Below, in pieces: positions 21,445-21,555 of a DNA stretch of 21,555 bases (its first letter is position 1; each line of letters opens with the position of its first letter). Source of the DNA: DASQWP01 sp050697555. GTDB taxonomy: Bacteria > Actinomycetota > Thermoleophilia > Gaiellales > Gaiellaceae. A program made the translations under genes and the position numbers. The notes under the pieces are model-generated. The model was not told the origin of the DNA. It ran no database searches and was given only the letters and a program-made list of their open reading frames with translations. The DNA is taken from positions 1 to 21,555 of the forward strand of contig JBOHAD010000041.1 of NCBI GenBank assembly GCA_050697555.1, read 5' to 3'.

Positions 21445-21555
21445 GTGGATGTTGATTTCGGTCGCCGGTTGGTAGCGGAGGCCATCGGCACGGCTCTCCT
21501 CGTTCTGTTCGGCGCTGGCTCGGTCGTCGCCGCTCTGACCCTCGGCGGGGGCGAG
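21445..21555 (+). CDS. Aquaporin / MIP-family channel, N-terminus (runs off right edge)
   Basis: The GTG at 21445, with GAGG about 7 nt before it, opens a frame through the window end. The 37 residues read FGRRLVAEAIGTALLVLFGAG and SVVAALTLGGGE. This is the first membrane helix of MIP channels, whose AEAIGTALLVLFG(A/C)G signature is very typical. These proteins pass water or glycerol across the cytoplasmic membrane. The NPA motifs lie beyond the edge, so water versus glycerol preference cannot be judged. Confidence 0.84.
   Translation, partial: MDVDFGRRLVAEAIGTALLVLFGAGSVVAALTLGGGE

Overview
The window is about 21.6 kb of very GC-rich DNA. Many starts are GTG, the proteins are rich in Ala and Arg, and most confident starts carry a GGAGG-type ribosome-binding site. 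The gene content (DosS-like GAF sensor, MmyB-like regulator, DUF2236/MpaB oxygenase, GT4 glycosyltransferase, short cis-prenyltransferase) fits a soil or groundwater actinobacterium, possibly of the Thermoleophilia type. That placement is inference; no rRNA or other taxonomic marker is present.

Layout. (1) 1-307: start of a glycosyltransferase running off the left edge, followed by two very small basic ORFs (409-528, 568-621) on the same strand. (2) 0.75-9.63 kb: an accessory patchwork. It holds a decayed IS21-type istB, a tRNA-Asp 3'-half scar, a small ribbon-helix-helix-like protein next to a Toprim primase (a replication module), a weaker tRNA-like scar, a second small basic ORF that resembles the first, relics of an ArsR regulator and another gene, a GAF-GAF sensor without kinase, a divergent MmyB-like regulator/aldo-keto reductase pair, and a complete IS256-family element with terminal inverted repeats and a target duplication. 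The patchwork ends in an attP-like segment: a tRNA-Thr 3' half between two direct repeats that look like integrase arm sites. No integrase gene lies in the window. (3) 9.63-13.8 kb, minus strand: a copper operon, TlpA/ResA-like thioredoxin -> SCO1/SenC -> CopA ATPase with an N-terminal cupredoxin domain, with a candidate terminator wrapped round the copA stop codon. (4) 13.8-17.4 kb: a CBS-domain gene broken by two apparent single-base deletions, a poorly coding stretch, two hypothetical proteins (one a membrane-anchored coiled coil), a lipocalin-like protein and a small charged protein. (5) 17.6-20.7 kb, plus strand: undecaprenyl diphosphate synthase family protein, DUF2236/MpaB-family oxygenase, MetE-like protein with a 41-bp tandem duplication over its stop codon. 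(6) 20.95-21.55 kb: a small minus-strand ORF, two hairpins, a sigma70-type promoter, and the first 37 codons of an aquaporin.

Working together. The copper genes form a coherent unit: CopA would export copper, while SCO1 and the thioredoxin would maintain and load the copper sites of respiratory oxidase outside the membrane. The regulator/reductase pair is a typical self-contained redox cassette with two candidate operators between the genes. The accessory patchwork looks like the residue of several integrations and IS hits. Its best candidates for something undescribed are the paired small Lys/Arg-rich proteins ending in KKTSRGK and the attP-like structure.
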